64,000 nt of DNA from Thalassobaculaceae bacterium (GTDB lineage: Bacteria > Pseudomonadota > Alphaproteobacteria > Thalassobaculales > Thalassobaculaceae), in the NCBI GenBank assembly GCA_029212785.1, contig JARGOG010000008.1:39693-103692 (forward strand), in the 5' to 3' direction. The notes under the pieces are model-generated. The model was not told where the DNA came from. It was given only the letters and a program-made list of their open reading frames with translations, and ran no database searches. This document shows positions 20,265 through 30,520 of this stretch, piece by piece. Every line of letters begins with the position of its first letter. The first letter of the stretch is position 1. A program made the translations under genes and the position numbers.

Positions 20265-21233
20265 TTGCATCAAAAGCCGAGCCATTCAGGGATACGGATA
20301 GGCGTCGATCTCGGGGGGACCAAGATCGAAGCACTGGCCCTGGCCGATGACGGACGCGAGCTGATTCGACGCAGGATTGCCACGCCACAAGGCGACTACG
20401 TCGGAACGGTGCGAGGCGCCGGCGACCTCGTCCGCGCGCTCGAATCCGAGCTTGGCATCGACGGGTCCGTCGGTGTCGGCATCCCGGGCACCCTTTCCCG
20501 CGCCAGCGGCGTGGTGAAGAACGCCAATTCGATCTGGCTGAACGGTCAGGCCCTGGACCGTGACCTCTCGGACAATCTCGGACGACCGGTACGGGTGCAG
20601 AACGACGCCAATTGCTTCGCCGTGTCGGAGGCGACCGACGGCGCCGCGCGCGGCGCGGGGATCGTCTTCGGCGTCATTCTCGGCACCGGTGTCGGCGGCG
20701 GGCTGGTCATCAACGGCCGGGGCGTCGACGGTCCAATGGGTGTGACCGGCGAATGGGGTCACAACCCCCTACCCCGCCCGCAGGACGACGAACGCCCCGG
20801 ACCCGACTGCTACTGCGGCCGCCAGGGTTGCCTGGAGACTTTCCTGTCGGGACCCGGCATGGCCCGGCGTTTCGCCGAGGCCGGCGGACATCCCACCACC
20901 GCCGTCGAGATCGCCGAGGCGGCCGCGTCCGGCGACATGGCGGCGGCGGCATATATGGACCGATATGCGGACCGGCTGGCGCGCGGGCTGGCTACCGTCA
21001 TCAACGTGATCGATCCCGACGTGATCGTGCTCGGCGGCGGCCTTTCGCGGGTCTCCCTGCTATACGATCGGCTGCCGGAGTTGCTGCCGGCCCACGTGTT
21101 CACCGACCGGCTCGACACGCGGATCGTGCCACCGGTACATGGCGACAGCAGCGGCGTGCGCGGCGCCGCCTGGCTATGGCAGCCGGAAGCGGATCCGCAG
21201 GCGGCGCGGCTGGAGACGGCCGGAGCGGAGTGA
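20265..21233 (+). CDS. ROK-family sugar kinase (fructokinase/glucokinase-like)
   Basis: A 322-residue ROK-family kinase. The ATP-binding [15 protein letters not shown] opens the protein. The [13 protein letters not shown] segment carries the catalytic Asp, and the ROK zinc motif is complete: [11 protein letters not shown] after a GHN in EWGHNPL. A C-terminal VIVLGGGLS closes the active site. It most resembles bacterial fructokinases (Mak) or glucokinases; the true sugar is not certain. No ATG is available in frame; the TTG at 20265, with GAGG a few bases before it, is the best start. dinB starts 7 bases after its stop. Confidence 0.85.
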   Translation: MHQKPSHSGIRIGVDLGGTKIEALALADDGRELIRRRIATPQGDYVGTVRGAGDLVRALESELGIDGSVGVGIPGTLSRASGVVKNANSIWLNGQALDRDLSDNLGRPVRVQNDANCFAVSEATDGAARGAGIVFGVILGTGVGGGLVINGRGVDGPMGVTGEWGHNPLPRPQDDERPGPDCYCGRQGCLETFLSGPGMARRFAEAGGHPTTAVEIAEAAASGDMAAAAYMDRYADRLARGLATVINVIDPDVIVLGGGLSRVSLLYDRLPELLPAHVFTDRLDTRIVPPVHGDSSGVRGAAWLWQPEADPQAARLETAGAE

Positions 21234-21240
21234 ACGGGCG

Positions 21241-22557
21241 ATGGCATCCGCCGAGATCCTGTGCCGTGACTGCTTCGCCTGGAGCCCAGGCACCCCGGCG
21301 CGCTGCCCGGCCTGCGGCTCGCGCCGCGTGCTCTGCCATCCGGAGTTGCGGGACCTGTCCATCGCGCATCTCGACTGCGACGCCTTCTACGCCAGCGTCG
21401 AAAAGCGCGACGATCCGTCCCTGCTGGACAAGCCCGTGGTCGTGGGTGGCCGGCAGCGCGGTGTCGTCTCCGCCGCCTGCTATGTCGCGCGGGTCTACGG
21501 CGTGCGCTCCGCCATGCCGATGTTCAAGGCGCTCGCCGCCTGTCCCCACGCCGTCGTCATCAAGCCGGACATGAAGAAATATGCCGCCGTCGGCGCTGAG
21601 ATCCGCGAAATGATGCGATCGATAACCCCTCAGGTTGAGCCGCTCTCGATCGACGAGGCGTTCATGGACCTCAGCGGAACCGAGCGGCTGCACCAGGCCC
21701 CGCCGGCGGAAACCCTCGTCCGCCTCGCCAAACGGGTCGAGGAGACGGTCCGGGTCACCGTCTCCATCGGCCTCAGCTTCAACAAGTTTCTGGCCAAGGT
21801 ATCGTCGGACCTGGACAAACCACGCGGCTTCCACGTCATCGGACAGGGCGAAGCCGTCGCCTTCCTCGCCGAGCAACCGGTCTCCATCCTCTGGGGCGTG
21901 GGCAAGGCATTGCAGCGCAAGCTGATCGACGACGGCATCCGAACGATCAGCGACCTGCAGCCCTTCGAGGAGGTCGAGTTGATGCGGCGCTACGGCAGTA
22001 TCGGTCAGCGCCTCGCCCGTTTCTCCCGCGGCCGCGACGACCGGCGCATCGAGCCGGGATCCGTGGTGAAGAGCGTGTCGAACGAGACCACCTTCGATAC
22101 CGACATCGCCGATGTGGAGGCGCTCCGCCCCTACCTGTGGCGCCTCAGCGAGGAGGTCTCCGGGCGGCTGAAACGCAAGGCGATCGCCGGCGGAGTCGTC
22201 ACGTTGAAGCTGAAGACCCGCGACTTCAAAATCCTGACCCGCCAGCAGCACCTGATGTCCCCGACCCAGCTCACCGACCGGATCTACCGGACCGCCGATG
22301 CGCTGCTGACCAAACAGGCGGACGGACGGCAATTTCGGCTGATCGGCGTCGGCGTGAGCGATCTCGCCGGCGAGCACCTGGCGGATCCGGTGGACCTCGC
22401 CGACCCGGAATTCGAGACCCGGCGCAAGATCGAGAGCGCGATGGACGCGGTGCGCGCCAAGCTGGGCAACGCCGCCATCACCAAGGGGATCGGCCTGAAA
22501 GCCCGGAAGATCCGCCAGCAGCCCTCCGATAAGCCGCCGGACGACCAGGAGTTCTGA
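21241..22557 (+). CDS. dinB: DNA polymerase IV with an N-terminal zinc ribbon
   Basis: A 438-residue Y-family translesion polymerase. The catalytic palm has [16 protein letters not shown] (acidic residues D45 and D47) and [15 protein letters not shown]. The thumb/helix-hairpin-helix and little-finger regions follow. Before the polymerase core lies a four-cysteine zinc-ribbon-like module, C8-x2-C11 and C22-x2-C25, not found in E. coli DinB but seen in alphaproteobacterial forms. The C-terminus lacks an obvious canonical beta-clamp pentapeptide to my eye. The ATG at 21241 follows GGAG by 10 bases. Confidence 0.93.
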   Translation: MASAEILCRDCFAWSPGTPARCPACGSRRVLCHPELRDLSIAHLDCDAFYASVEKRDDPSLLDKPVVVGGRQRGVVSAACYVARVYGVRSAMPMFKALAACPHAVVIKPDMKKYAAVGAEIREMMRSITPQVEPLSIDEAFMDLSGTERLHQAPPAETLVRLAKRVEETVRVTVSIGLSFNKFLAKVSSDLDKPRGFHVIGQGEAVAFLAEQPVSILWGVGKALQRKLIDDGIRTISDLQPFEEVELMRRYGSIGQRLARFSRGRDDRRIEPGSVVKSVSNETTFDTDIADVEALRPYLWRLSEEVSGRLKRKAIAGGVVTLKLKTRDFKILTRQQHLMSPTQLTDRIYRTADALLTKQADGRQFRLIGVGVSDLAGEHLADPVDLADPEFETRRKIESAMDAVRAKLGNAAITKGIGLKARKIRQQPSDKPPDDQEF

Positions 22558-22576
22558 CGATCAGGAAATGTCGGGA

Positions 22577-23410
22577 TCAGCAGGAGGGTGGCGGCAGCGC
22601 TTCCAATTCCTCCAAGGTCATACGGACCGAGAAGTCTGAATAGTGGACCAGGATCGACCGGGCGACGCCATTGGCCAAGACCTCGATCGACATCTCGAAA
22701 TCCGGTTCGGCCCCCTCGCTTTCCGGGCCGAACCAGGCCATGCGCGACGGATAGTAGGTTCCTTGTGCCGCCTCGGCCGCAATCGGCGGCGGCACGTCGG
22801 AGCGGCCTTTGCCCAGCACCGCCGAGATCAGCGACGGCGCTTCGGGTTCACCACCATCGAACACGGGCGCGCGCAGAAACCGCCTGCCGGAGGTCGCAGC
22901 GTCGATCATGCGGATGGTGTGTTCCGTCGGGAACAGGGTACCCGCCGGCAGCGCGAGCTCCTGCTGTTCGGGCTCGGAGAAGGTCACCTTGCCAGGGGCG
23001 GAGCCAAGCGGCAGCGGCATCACCGCCTTGCCCTCGATCCGCTCCTCGCCGCCGCCGCGATCACGCTTTACGAAGAACCGATAGATATCGCCGGCCTTCG
23101 ACTCCCAGGTCGAATAGGTCGACTGGATCACCGAGCCGTCGCCGTCGGCGCGCGAGAATTCCATGGCATAGCGCTGTTCGACAGCCCAGCCGTCGCAGGC
23201 GTCACGCCACTCGAAGCCCATGCGGCCACGGACGCCGATGATCGACGAGGACGATGCAGCTTTCTCCAGGGAGACCTTATAAAGGGCGCGATGGGGCAGA
23301 ATCTCGACGGTCGCGGACGCCGCCTGGCCCGCCGCGGACAAGCTCGTCATGGCCGCCACGCCCATCACGGCCACCGCCAGAACAGCCGCGGCGCGGGCTC
23401 GGTCCAACAT
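22577..23410 (-). CDS. eipB: EipB-family periplasmic cell-envelope integrity protein (DUF1849)
   Basis: A 277-residue exported protein of the EipB family, which in Brucella is a periplasmic beta-spiral protein needed for envelope integrity. A signal peptide covers residues 1-32. The mature start ILPHRALYKVSLEKA, the ACDGWAVEQRY block and the RFFVKRDRGGGEERIEG region match the family. C72 and the last residue C277 are placed to make the conserved disulfide of EipB. It converges on dinB with only 19 bp between stops, and diverges from the GGDEF gene across a 228-bp AT-rich gap. Confidence 0.82.
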   Translation of the reverse strand: MLDRARAAAVLAVAVMGVAAMTSLSAAGQAASATVEILPHRALYKVSLEKAASSSSIIGVRGRMGFEWRDACDGWAVEQRYAMEFSRADGDGSVIQSTYSTWESKAGDIYRFFVKRDRGGGEERIEGKAVMPLPLGSAPGKVTFSEPEQQELALPAGTLFPTEHTIRMIDAATSGRRFLRAPVFDGGEPEAPSLISAVLGKGRSDVPPPIAAEAAQGTYYPSRMAWFGPESEGAEPDFEMSIEVLANGVARSILVHYSDFSVRMTLEELEALPPPSC

Positions 23411-23548
23411 CTACCACTCCTTCATGCCTCACTCTTTGCCGACTATGGCACGGCGATCAGGGCGGAAAAATGGCCCCTCTGATCCACCGTGCCCCGGCAA
23501 GTTTTTCCCCATCCGCTTCGACCATATCCGCCCTCAAAAATTCCCTCA

Positions 23549-23554
23549 TATAAT
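23549..23554 (+). promoter_or_regulatory. Possible -10 box in the AT-rich gap between eipB and the GGDEF gene
   Basis: A perfect TATAAT lies in an unusually AT-rich patch (about 23530-23585) of the 228-bp divergent gap. I see no good -35 at the right distance, so assignment to the GGDEF gene is tentative. Confidence 0.25.
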
Positions 23555-23638
23555 TCAGATAGTTATCCACATTAACCAAACCCCGCACATGGCACGCCGG
23601 CTGCATGTAACCCGGTGATCAATGTGTGAGGTGACCCG

Positions 23639-24364
23639 ATGTCACACGATACGAGCCTGATGACCGCGCCGCTGGATGCGCCGAGTGCCCGGATGTACGC
23701 CGAGGTGACGGGGATGCTCGCCCGCTTCAACGGCGCCCTCGATCCGGCCAACGACGCCCAGAACCTGGACCCGTCCGAGACCACGGCGGCCCTGCGGCTC
23801 GCCCTGGTGGCGATGACCGAAGCGCAGAAACGCATTGAGCGTCAGCAGGCGCGTATCGCCGAACTTGAGAGCCTGTCGGTCACCGACGAGCTGACCGGCG
23901 CCATGAACCGCCGCGGCTTCGACATGCAGCTGCGCAAGGCGATGGCGCAGTCCAAGCGGTTGAGCCATGACGACGAGGAGCAACAGGGCGGCGTGGTTCT
24001 GATGATCGACCTGGATCGCTTCAAGGCGGTCAACGATACCTACGGTCATGCGGCCGGCGACGAACTGCTGCGATTGGTGTCCGGCGTGCTGACCCGCGAC
24101 GTGCGCGAGAGCGACACCGTCGCCCGCCTCGGCGGCGATGAGTTCGCCGTCCTGATGCCGGACCTGGACGCGGCGGACGGACTGATCCGCGCCAAGCGCC
24201 TGGAGAAACGCCTGAATGCCACGAGACTGAGCTGGAGGGAACTAGTGCTGCCGGTATCCGCCAGTGTCGGCGCGGTCGGCTATCGGCCGCAGGACCGGCC
24301 GGCCGAAGTGCTGAACCGCGCCGACAAGATCATGTACCAGCGCAAAGCCGAGCGCCGAGGCTGA
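23639..24364 (+). CDS. Diguanylate cyclase (GGDEF domain)
   Basis: A 241-residue GGDEF protein, likely soluble. The first 65 residues are not a recognised sensor domain; residues about 60-80 (EAQKRIERQQARIAELESLS) form a short coiled coil leading into the TDELTGAMNRRGFD start of the GGDEF domain. The active loop RLGGDEF is intact and is preceded by RESD, an inhibitory c-di-GMP site at the normal spacing. It should make cyclic di-GMP. GAGGTGA precedes the ATG by 5 bases. It is the second diguanylate cyclase in 6 kb, after PleD. Confidence 0.87.
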   Translation: MSHDTSLMTAPLDAPSARMYAEVTGMLARFNGALDPANDAQNLDPSETTAALRLALVAMTEAQKRIERQQARIAELESLSVTDELTGAMNRRGFDMQLRKAMAQSKRLSHDDEEQQGGVVLMIDLDRFKAVNDTYGHAAGDELLRLVSGVLTRDVRESDTVARLGGDEFAVLMPDLDAADGLIRAKRLEKRLNATRLSWRELVLPVSASVGAVGYRPQDRPAEVLNRADKIMYQRKAERRG

Positions 24365-24430
24365 GCATCGGTCGGCCTCCGGCGCGGCAGTCGCAAAACA
24401 TATCTCAGGACGGCAACCGGGATCGGCGGA

Positions 24431-25258
24431 TCAGCGCATCGCGATCTGTTCGACAGACGGCTCCAGACGGATGATCCACGGCTCCTTGCCGTCCACCACG
24501 CCGAGTTCCGCCTTCACGCCCCGCGCCTGCTCAGGCGCGTAGGGACCGACGACCACACGGTTCCAAATCTGACCGCCGATCTCGATACGGCGGATTTCCG
24601 GGCTCCGCACGGCAAACCGCCCCGCCAGCTCCTTGGCCCGGGCAGCATCGCGTAGCGACCCGATCACCACGTAGCGTTCACCCGAAACGAGAGACGGCAC
24701 CGGAGCGGGGATATCCGACGGTACCGAGAGCTTGGCGACCTGAACCCGGGCCATTTGCGCCGGCGGGTTCCAGGGATCGATCGGGGCCGAGACCGTGGCC
24801 GGCCGCCGGACCGGCTTCGGGGCGATCACCTCGTCGCTGGCGACGAGACCCGGAGTTTCGATCGGCTGGCGGAGATTGCCGATGAAGGGCAGTGCAACGG
24901 CGACCTGTGCCGGTCCCTGCGGAATCTCGTCGAGCTTCATCGCGCCGAGCCGGATCTCCGGATCGCGAATGGTGCGGAAGTTGCCGTCGTCGCGATCACC
25001 GGGATAGGCCGCGACCACGACGCGCTCGGTCTCTTCACCACTGTCCGGGGTGAAATCCCGGCATACCGCCTCTCCGATGATCGGGCGGGTCAGGGCGCAA
25101 TCCTGGTCGACGGCGGCGGAAAGAACGTGATCGGTCGAAGACTTGCCGGTGGTCAGGTAACTGAAACCGGAAATTGCCGTGGACGCGATCGTGACAGGGA
25201 GCGGCAGACAACCACCAAGCAGAAGCGGCACGGCAGCGATTGCAATGATGCGCTTCAT
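24431..25258 (-). CDS. SPOR-domain lipoprotein
   Basis: A 275-residue outer-envelope lipoprotein. MKRIIAIAAVPLLLGGC is a clean lipoprotein signal with Cys 17. The middle (about 40-180) holds a region with VCRDF and a Pro-rich linker (KPVRRPATVSAPIDPWNPP). The last 75 residues are a SPOR domain: RYVVIGSLRDAARAKELAGR, then a second half ending in the 'NRVVVGPY' strand. SPOR domains bind denuded peptidoglycan at division sites. The ATG at 25258 has GGGGA six bases upstream; a longer form starting 7 codons earlier is less likely. It diverges from rnd. Confidence 0.8.
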   Translation of the reverse strand: MKRIIAIAAVPLLLGGCLPLPVTIASTAISGFSYLTTGKSSTDHVLSAAVDQDCALTRPIIGEAVCRDFTPDSGEETERVVVAAYPGDRDDGNFRTIRDPEIRLGAMKLDEIPQGPAQVAVALPFIGNLRQPIETPGLVASDEVIAPKPVRRPATVSAPIDPWNPPAQMARVQVAKLSVPSDIPAPVPSLVSGERYVVIGSLRDAARAKELAGRFAVRSPEIRRIEIGGQIWNRVVVGPYAPEQARGVKAELGVVDGKEPWIIRLEPSVEQIAMR

Positions 25259-25463
25259 GACATTTCCCCGTCCCGCCAATCCCTTACTGTGCGAATCTTC
25301 ACTGATCCATGAGTCGGGTGCAACTGCGGTAGTTTATCTAAAATTAAATACGTACATATCGGCCGACCGCCCTCGCCGGCGAAATCCGTAAATCGAATCG
25401 GGTTTCAACAACTTAGCGCACCCGCACTTGCGCCAGCGGTTCGCTCGTGTATTACCAGCCGCC

Positions 25464-26624
25464 ATGACACTCGTCACCGACACGGACACTCTCGCCGCCG
25501 TTTGCCAGCGAATCGCGGCCGAGCCTTATGTTGCGATCGATACCGAATTCCTGCGCGACAAGACCTACTACTCGCGACTCTGCCTGGTTCAACTTGCCGG
25601 CAAGGACGATGTGGTGGCGGTCGACACGCTCGCACCCGATCTCGACCTCTCCCCCCTGTTCGAGTTGCTCGCCAATCCGTCGGTGCTCAAGGTCTTCCAT
25701 GCCGCCCGGCAGGACGTCGAGATCTTCGTTCACATGATGGGTCAGGTGCCGGCGCCGATGTTCGACACCCAGATCGCCGCCATGGTCTGCGGGTTCGGCG
25801 ACGCGGTCAGCTACGACCGGCTGGTTCGGGCGCTGACCGGTGTGAACATCGACAAGACGTCGCGCTTTACCGACTGGAGCCACCGGCCGCTCAGCCAGCA
25901 CCAGATCGACTACGCCCTGGCCGACGTGATCCACCTGCGCCCGTCCTACGAGCGACTGGCAAAGCGCCTGGCCAAGACCGGTCGCTCGGGCTGGCTGGAT
26001 GAGGAGATGGCGGTGCTGACCGACGTCGCGACCTATCGGGTCGAACTGGAGGACGCCTGGAAGCGTCTGAAGACCCGCAGCACCAAGCCCAAGTTTCTCG
26101 CCGTTCTGCGCGCGCTCGCTGCCTGGCGCGAGGTCGAGGCGCAGACCCGCGATATTCCGCGCAACCGCGTGCTGCGGGATGATGCGCTCGTCGACATCGC
26201 CGCCCAGGCGCCGACCTCCGCCGACGAGTTGTCCCGCTCCCGCTCCTTCAACCGCGATTCCGCCACCGGCAAGACCGGGCGTGCAATCCTTGAGGCAGTG
26301 ACCGAAGCGCTGGAGTCGCCGAAGGAGACCTGGCCCAAGGTCTCCGACCAGCGTGACAAGCCCCAGGGCCGCCAACCGGTCGCCGAGTTGCTACGGGTCC
26401 TGCTGAAAGTACAGTGCGACGCATTCGACGTGGCGCCGAAGCTGGTCGCCAGCGCCGACGACCTGGATGCGATCGCCGCCGACGACAACGCCGACGTGCC
26501 GGCCATGAAGGGCTGGCGCAAGGATGTCTTCGGCGACGCGGCCCTGGCGGTGAAGCACGGCCGGCTGGCCTTCGCCTTCGATCCGGAGAAGGACCGGCTC
26601 GCGCTGATCGACGTTCCCGGCTGA
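25464..26624 (+). CDS. rnd: Ribonuclease D
   Basis: A 386-residue DEDDy 3'-5' exoribonuclease that trims tRNA 3' ends. Exo I is YVAIDTEFLRDKTYY, Exo II contains HAARQDVEIF and Exo III QIDYALADVIHL, giving the full Asp-Glu-Asp-Asp set with Tyr. One HRDC domain (about 210-280) follows, and a weaker C-terminal helical region. I use the ATG at 25464, which matches the family's N-terminus. It converges with ppx; the rnd-ppx-ppk neighbourhood is conserved in alphaproteobacteria. Confidence 0.94.
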   Translation: MTLVTDTDTLAAVCQRIAAEPYVAIDTEFLRDKTYYSRLCLVQLAGKDDVVAVDTLAPDLDLSPLFELLANPSVLKVFHAARQDVEIFVHMMGQVPAPMFDTQIAAMVCGFGDAVSYDRLVRALTGVNIDKTSRFTDWSHRPLSQHQIDYALADVIHLRPSYERLAKRLAKTGRSGWLDEEMAVLTDVATYRVELEDAWKRLKTRSTKPKFLAVLRALAAWREVEAQTRDIPRNRVLRDDALVDIAAQAPTSADELSRSRSFNRDSATGKTGRAILEAVTEALESPKETWPKVSDQRDKPQGRQPVAELLRVLLKVQCDAFDVAPKLVASADDLDAIAADDNADVPAMKGWRKDVFGDAALAVKHGRLAFAFDPEKDRLALIDVPG

Positions 26625-26625
26625 C

Positions 26626-26648
26626 CGGCCGCCGCGCGAGGGCGGCCG
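26626..26648. terminator. Hairpin between convergent rnd and ppx
   Basis: CGGCCGCC and GGCGGCCG form a perfect 8-bp stem with a 7-base loop in the 35-bp gap between the two stops. It could end both transcripts, but neither side has a T-run. Confidence 0.4.
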
Positions 26649-26659
26649 ATAAGTCCGGA

Positions 26660-28189
26660 TCAGCGTTTGCCGGCGCGCGCCGGCCGGACGCTCATCAGGA
26701 TCGACCGTTCCAGGGCCCCCGCCAGCGCCTGGACCCGGCGTTCCACGACTTCGCCGATCAGCACGACCGCATCCGGCGCGATCGACAGGGCGAAACCATC
26801 GTCCCGCGCCTCGATCCGGGTCCGGCGCAGCAGCGCCGTCGCGCCGCCCGACAGGGTCAGCCCCAGACGCAACGCGAGACCGACCTGGACCGCGAGCGCC
26901 CGGCGCTCCGGATCCAGCAGCCCGTCCACCTTGCGCGCGGCGTCGATCTGAACGTGGCCACTGTAGCGGGCCAACATCCCGAGACCGAGAAATACCCGGT
27001 CGGCATGGTCGAGACCCGCCACCGGCAGACGCGAGACCCGCAGGAACGCGTGTTCGCCGCGATAGCTCGGATGCTCGGCCCAGGCCATGTCGCTCAGCAT
27101 GCACAGGGCCCTGACCAGGCGCTCGTCTCGCTTGGCAAAGGTGCCGAACAGCGGCTGCAACCAGTTGAACACCGTTTCCGCCGGCGGGGCGAAACGGTTG
27201 GTCTCGCGCGCGATCGAAACCGCTGCCACCAGCAGCGGATCCTTGTGCCGCTCCTCCTCCGGTAGTCGGTCGAAGACGCAGCCCTCCCGCAGCCCGAAGG
27301 CGGAGAACACGATACGGTCCGGTTTGCCGCGGGCGAGCACACGCTGCAGCACGAGAGCGGCCGTCGCCATGGTGTCGGCGCGGCGGCGGGAAATCCCCGG
27401 TGTCGATCGGATCGCCTTCTTCGAACTCCGCGCCAACACCGACAGGAAGTCGCTCAGCATCGTCCGGTCGATCGTATAGCCGTGGATCACTTCGATCGGA
27501 TACTTGGTTGCCGCCATATGGGCCTTGGCCACGCTGCGCCAGGCGCCTCCGACCGCGTAGAGCGTGCGGCCCGACAGGTTCGAGAGCCAGGGGGCTTCGC
27601 GGAGATACCCGTCGATCAGGGACGCCATCCTGCGGCGCTCGCCCGGCTCGACATCGCCGATGCGCAGCGGGCCGACCGGCATGGTCGTATGGGCGCCGAG
27701 ATGCTGATCGGAGACGTCGATCAGTTCCAGGCTACCGCCACCGAGATCGCCGACCACGCCGTCCGCATCGGGGAACCCGCTGATCACGCCGAGAGCCGCC
27801 AGGCGGGCTTCTTCATCGCCACCGATGATGCGCACCGAATATCCGGTGCGCCGCTCGATCTCGGACACGAATGCGGCACCGTTGCTGGCGTCGCGGACCG
27901 CCGACGTGGCGAGCACGTCGAGCCGTCCGACGCGCATGGCCGACGCGATCTCCGCATAGCGCTGCAGGTTGGTGAGTGCCGACCCCATGGCGTCGGGCGC
28001 CAATTCCCCGGTCTCGTCGAGGCCGCGGCCGAGGCCGCACAAGGCCTTCTCGTTGAACACCGGAATCGGCGACAGCCCCTCATGGTCATAGACGACGAGG
28101 CGGATCGAGTTCGAGCCGATATCCAAGACCCCGATGCGGTGGTCGCGCCGGGACCTGCGGGAATTCGCTTCAGTAGGGGCGGTGGACAG
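26660..28189 (-). CDS. ppx: Exopolyphosphatase (Ppx/GppA family)
   Basis: A Ppx/GppA-family phosphatase that removes phosphate from polyphosphate ends or pppGpp. The actin-like ATPase-fold motif VLDIGSNSIRLVVYD and GVVGDLGGGSLELIDV are clear; a C-terminal HD-like helical region follows. The start is odd: between the ppk stop (28211) and the motif there is no ATG, GTG or TTG in frame except a TTG immediately before DIGSNS, which would cut off the first beta-strand. A CTG at 28189 gives a normal N-terminus (509 residues, M-STAPTEANSRRSRRDHR), so I chose it; the shorter form would end at 28126. It follows ppk closely, as is usual. Confidence 0.88.
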   Translation of the reverse strand: MSTAPTEANSRRSRRDHRIGVLDIGSNSIRLVVYDHEGLSPIPVFNEKALCGLGRGLDETGELAPDAMGSALTNLQRYAEIASAMRVGRLDVLATSAVRDASNGAAFVSEIERRTGYSVRIIGGDEEARLAALGVISGFPDADGVVGDLGGGSLELIDVSDQHLGAHTTMPVGPLRIGDVEPGERRRMASLIDGYLREAPWLSNLSGRTLYAVGGAWRSVAKAHMAATKYPIEVIHGYTIDRTMLSDFLSVLARSSKKAIRSTPGISRRRADTMATAALVLQRVLARGKPDRIVFSAFGLREGCVFDRLPEEERHKDPLLVAAVSIARETNRFAPPAETVFNWLQPLFGTFAKRDERLVRALCMLSDMAWAEHPSYRGEHAFLRVSRLPVAGLDHADRVFLGLGMLARYSGHVQIDAARKVDGLLDPERRALAVQVGLALRLGLTLSGGATALLRRTRIEARDDGFALSIAPDAVVLIGEVVERRVQALAGALERSILMSVRPARAGKR

Positions 28190-28210
28190 TGTTTCGCTCT
28201 CGCCTGGGGC

Positions 28211-30418
28211 TCAGGAGGACGACTTGCCGAGGGTTTTCGGCCCGCCGCCGCGCCGAAGTGCGCTGCCACGGCCGGACAGGCTCGGGTTCGTCATGAAATA
28301 GGTATGGGCCGAGAAGTCCTCCGCGCCGGCGGTCACCCGCTCGAAACGCCCGTCGGACCGCAGGATCCAGCTGTTGGTCTGGTCTTTGAGGTTCGCGACC
28401 ATGATCTGATCCAGAATCTGTCGGTGGACCGTCGGGTTCTCGATCGGCACCAGATGCTCCACCCGGCGGTACAGGTTGCGCGGCATCCAGTCGGCCGAGG
28501 AGATGTACACCTTTGCGCCGTCCGACGGCAACTTCGAGCCGTTGCCGAACACGACGATCCGCGAGTGCTCCAGGAACCGGCCAACGATCGAGCGCACGCG
28601 GATGTTCTCCGACAGCCCGTCCACACCCGGCCGCAGGCAGCAGATGCCGCGGATCACGAGATCGACCTGCACGCCCGCCTGGCCCGCCTTGTACAATTCG
28701 TCGATCAGAATCGGATCGACCAAGCTGTTCATCTTCGCCCAGACGGCGGCTGGCCGCCCTTCCTTGGCGTGCTCGATCTCCTGCTCGATGCCCTCGATGA
28801 TGGTCTTGTGGAGCGTCAGCGGCGAGATCGCCAGCTTCTCCATCTCCTCGGGCAGCGCATAGCCGGTCATGTAGTTGAACATCCGCGAGGCATCCCGGCA
28901 CAGGGCCGGATCGCAGGTGAAGAACGACAGGTCGGTGTAGATCTTGGCGGTGATCGGGTGGTAGTTGCCGGTGCCGAAATGCACATAGTTGCGCAGCGAA
29001 TTGCCCTCGCGCCGTACTACCAGCGACACCTTGGCATGGGTCTTCAGGTGGACGAAGCCGTAGACCACCTGCACCCCTGCCCGCTCAAGGTCGCGCGACA
29101 GGCGGATATTCGCCTCCTCGTCGAACCGTGCCTTGATCTCGACCATGGCGGTGACGGATTTGCCGGATTCCGCCGCCTCGATCAACGCCTTGACGATCGG
29201 GCTGTCCTTTGAGGTCCGGTACAGGGTCTGCTTGATCGCGATCACCGATGGATCGGACGCCGCCTGGCGCAGGAACTGGACGACGACGTCGAAGCTCTCA
29301 TAGGGGTGGTGAACGACGATGTCCTTGGCCCGGATCGCCGCGAAGCAGTCGCCGGCGAAATCGCGGATCCGCTCCGGGAAGCGGGCATTGAATGGCGTCC
29401 AGAGCAGGTCCGGGCGCTCGGCGGTGATGAGCTGGGAAAGATCGGCGAGGCCGACCATCTCCTCCAGCGCGAACACGTCCGCCTCGGCGACGTTCAGTTC
29501 GCCGATCACCAGGTTCTTCAGTTCCTCCGGCATCGCCAGATCGACCGCCAATCGGATGACGTTGCCGCGCCGTCGCGCCTTCAGCGCGGTCTCGAACGAC
29601 AGGACAAGGTCTTCCGCTTCCTCGTCGATCTCCATCTCGCTGTCGCGGATGACGCGGAAGACGCCCTGGCCGGTGACCTCGTATTTCGGGAACAACCGGT
29701 CGACATTGAGAACGATCGCCTGCTCGATCGCGATGAAGCGGATCTCGTCGCCCGGCAGGCGCACGAAGCGGCCGACCTGGGACGGCAACGGGATCAGCCC
29801 CTGCATGTCGGCGGCACCGCCCGTCCCGCGCAGGGTCAGCGCCAGACACAGCCCCTTGTTCGGGATGAACGGGAACGGATGCGCCGGATCGATGGCCAGC
29901 GGGGTGAGCACCGGAAAGACGTGCTCGCTGAAATGGCCGCGCAGGAACTCCCGATCATTGACCGTCAGTTCAGAAGCGTCGACCAAGTGAAAATCGGCGA
30001 CCTTCAATTCCTCGCGCAGGCGCCGCAGGCAGCTCTGCTGGTCGCTCATCAGAATCGTGACTTCGCGGGTGATCTCCGCGAGTTGCTGTGCCGGACTCAG
30101 GCCATCGTCGCTGGCCGAGGTAATGTCCGCGTTGACCATGCCCTTCAGGCCGGCCACGCGCACCATGTAGAATTCGTCGAGGTTCGAGGCGGAGATCGCC
30201 ACGAAGCGCAGCCGCTCCAGCAGCGGATTGCGCGTGTTGAGCGACTCCTCCATCACCCGGGTGTTGAAGGACAGCCACGAGAGCTCGCGGTTGATCAGGC
30301 GTTCCGGACTGCCGAGCGTGATCGCCGGGGCCGCTTTCGGCGCCTGTTTCGTGGCCGCCGTACTGCGTTTCGCCGCCGGCCTGCGGGGACTCTCGCTCTT
30401 GGTTGCCTGCTCGCTCAC
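28211..30418 (-). CDS. ppk1: Polyphosphate kinase 1
   Basis: A 735-residue PPK1, which reversibly polymerises ATP gamma-phosphate into polyphosphate. After a Lys/Ala-rich first 35 residues come the N domain ([20 protein letters not shown]) and a head domain ([15 protein letters not shown]). Two phospholipase-D-like catalytic domains follow, with the autophosphorylated His region [12 protein letters not shown]. The start is GTG, with a GGAGAG six bases before it. It precedes ppx by about 21 bases, forming the polyphosphate synthesis/breakdown pair. Confidence 0.96.
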   Translation of the reverse strand: MSEQATKSESPRRPAAKRSTAATKQAPKAAPAITLGSPERLINRELSWLSFNTRVMEESLNTRNPLLERLRFVAISASNLDEFYMVRVAGLKGMVNADITSASDDGLSPAQQLAEITREVTILMSDQQSCLRRLREELKVADFHLVDASELTVNDREFLRGHFSEHVFPVLTPLAIDPAHPFPFIPNKGLCLALTLRGTGGAADMQGLIPLPSQVGRFVRLPGDEIRFIAIEQAIVLNVDRLFPKYEVTGQGVFRVIRDSEMEIDEEAEDLVLSFETALKARRRGNVIRLAVDLAMPEELKNLVIGELNVAEADVFALEEMVGLADLSQLITAERPDLLWTPFNARFPERIRDFAGDCFAAIRAKDIVVHHPYESFDVVVQFLRQAASDPSVIAIKQTLYRTSKDSPIVKALIEAAESGKSVTAMVEIKARFDEEANIRLSRDLERAGVQVVYGFVHLKTHAKVSLVVRREGNSLRNYVHFGTGNYHPITAKIYTDLSFFTCDPALCRDASRMFNYMTGYALPEEMEKLAISPLTLHKTIIEGIEQEIEHAKEGRPAAVWAKMNSLVDPILIDELYKAGQAGVQVDLVIRGICCLRPGVDGLSENIRVRSIVGRFLEHSRIVVFGNGSKLPSDGAKVYISSADWMPRNLYRRVEHLVPIENPTVHRQILDQIMVANLKDQTNSWILRSDGRFERVTAGAEDFSAHTYFMTNPSLSGRGSALRRGGGPKTLGKSSS

Positions 30419-30520
30419 GTTCGCTCTCCTCGCTCGTCCGGCCGCCCTTCGGGCAGTCTGCTGTCCGGTGTACGCGCCACATGTGACACGGGCGTGACAC
30501 CGGACAGCATTCCGGATCGC

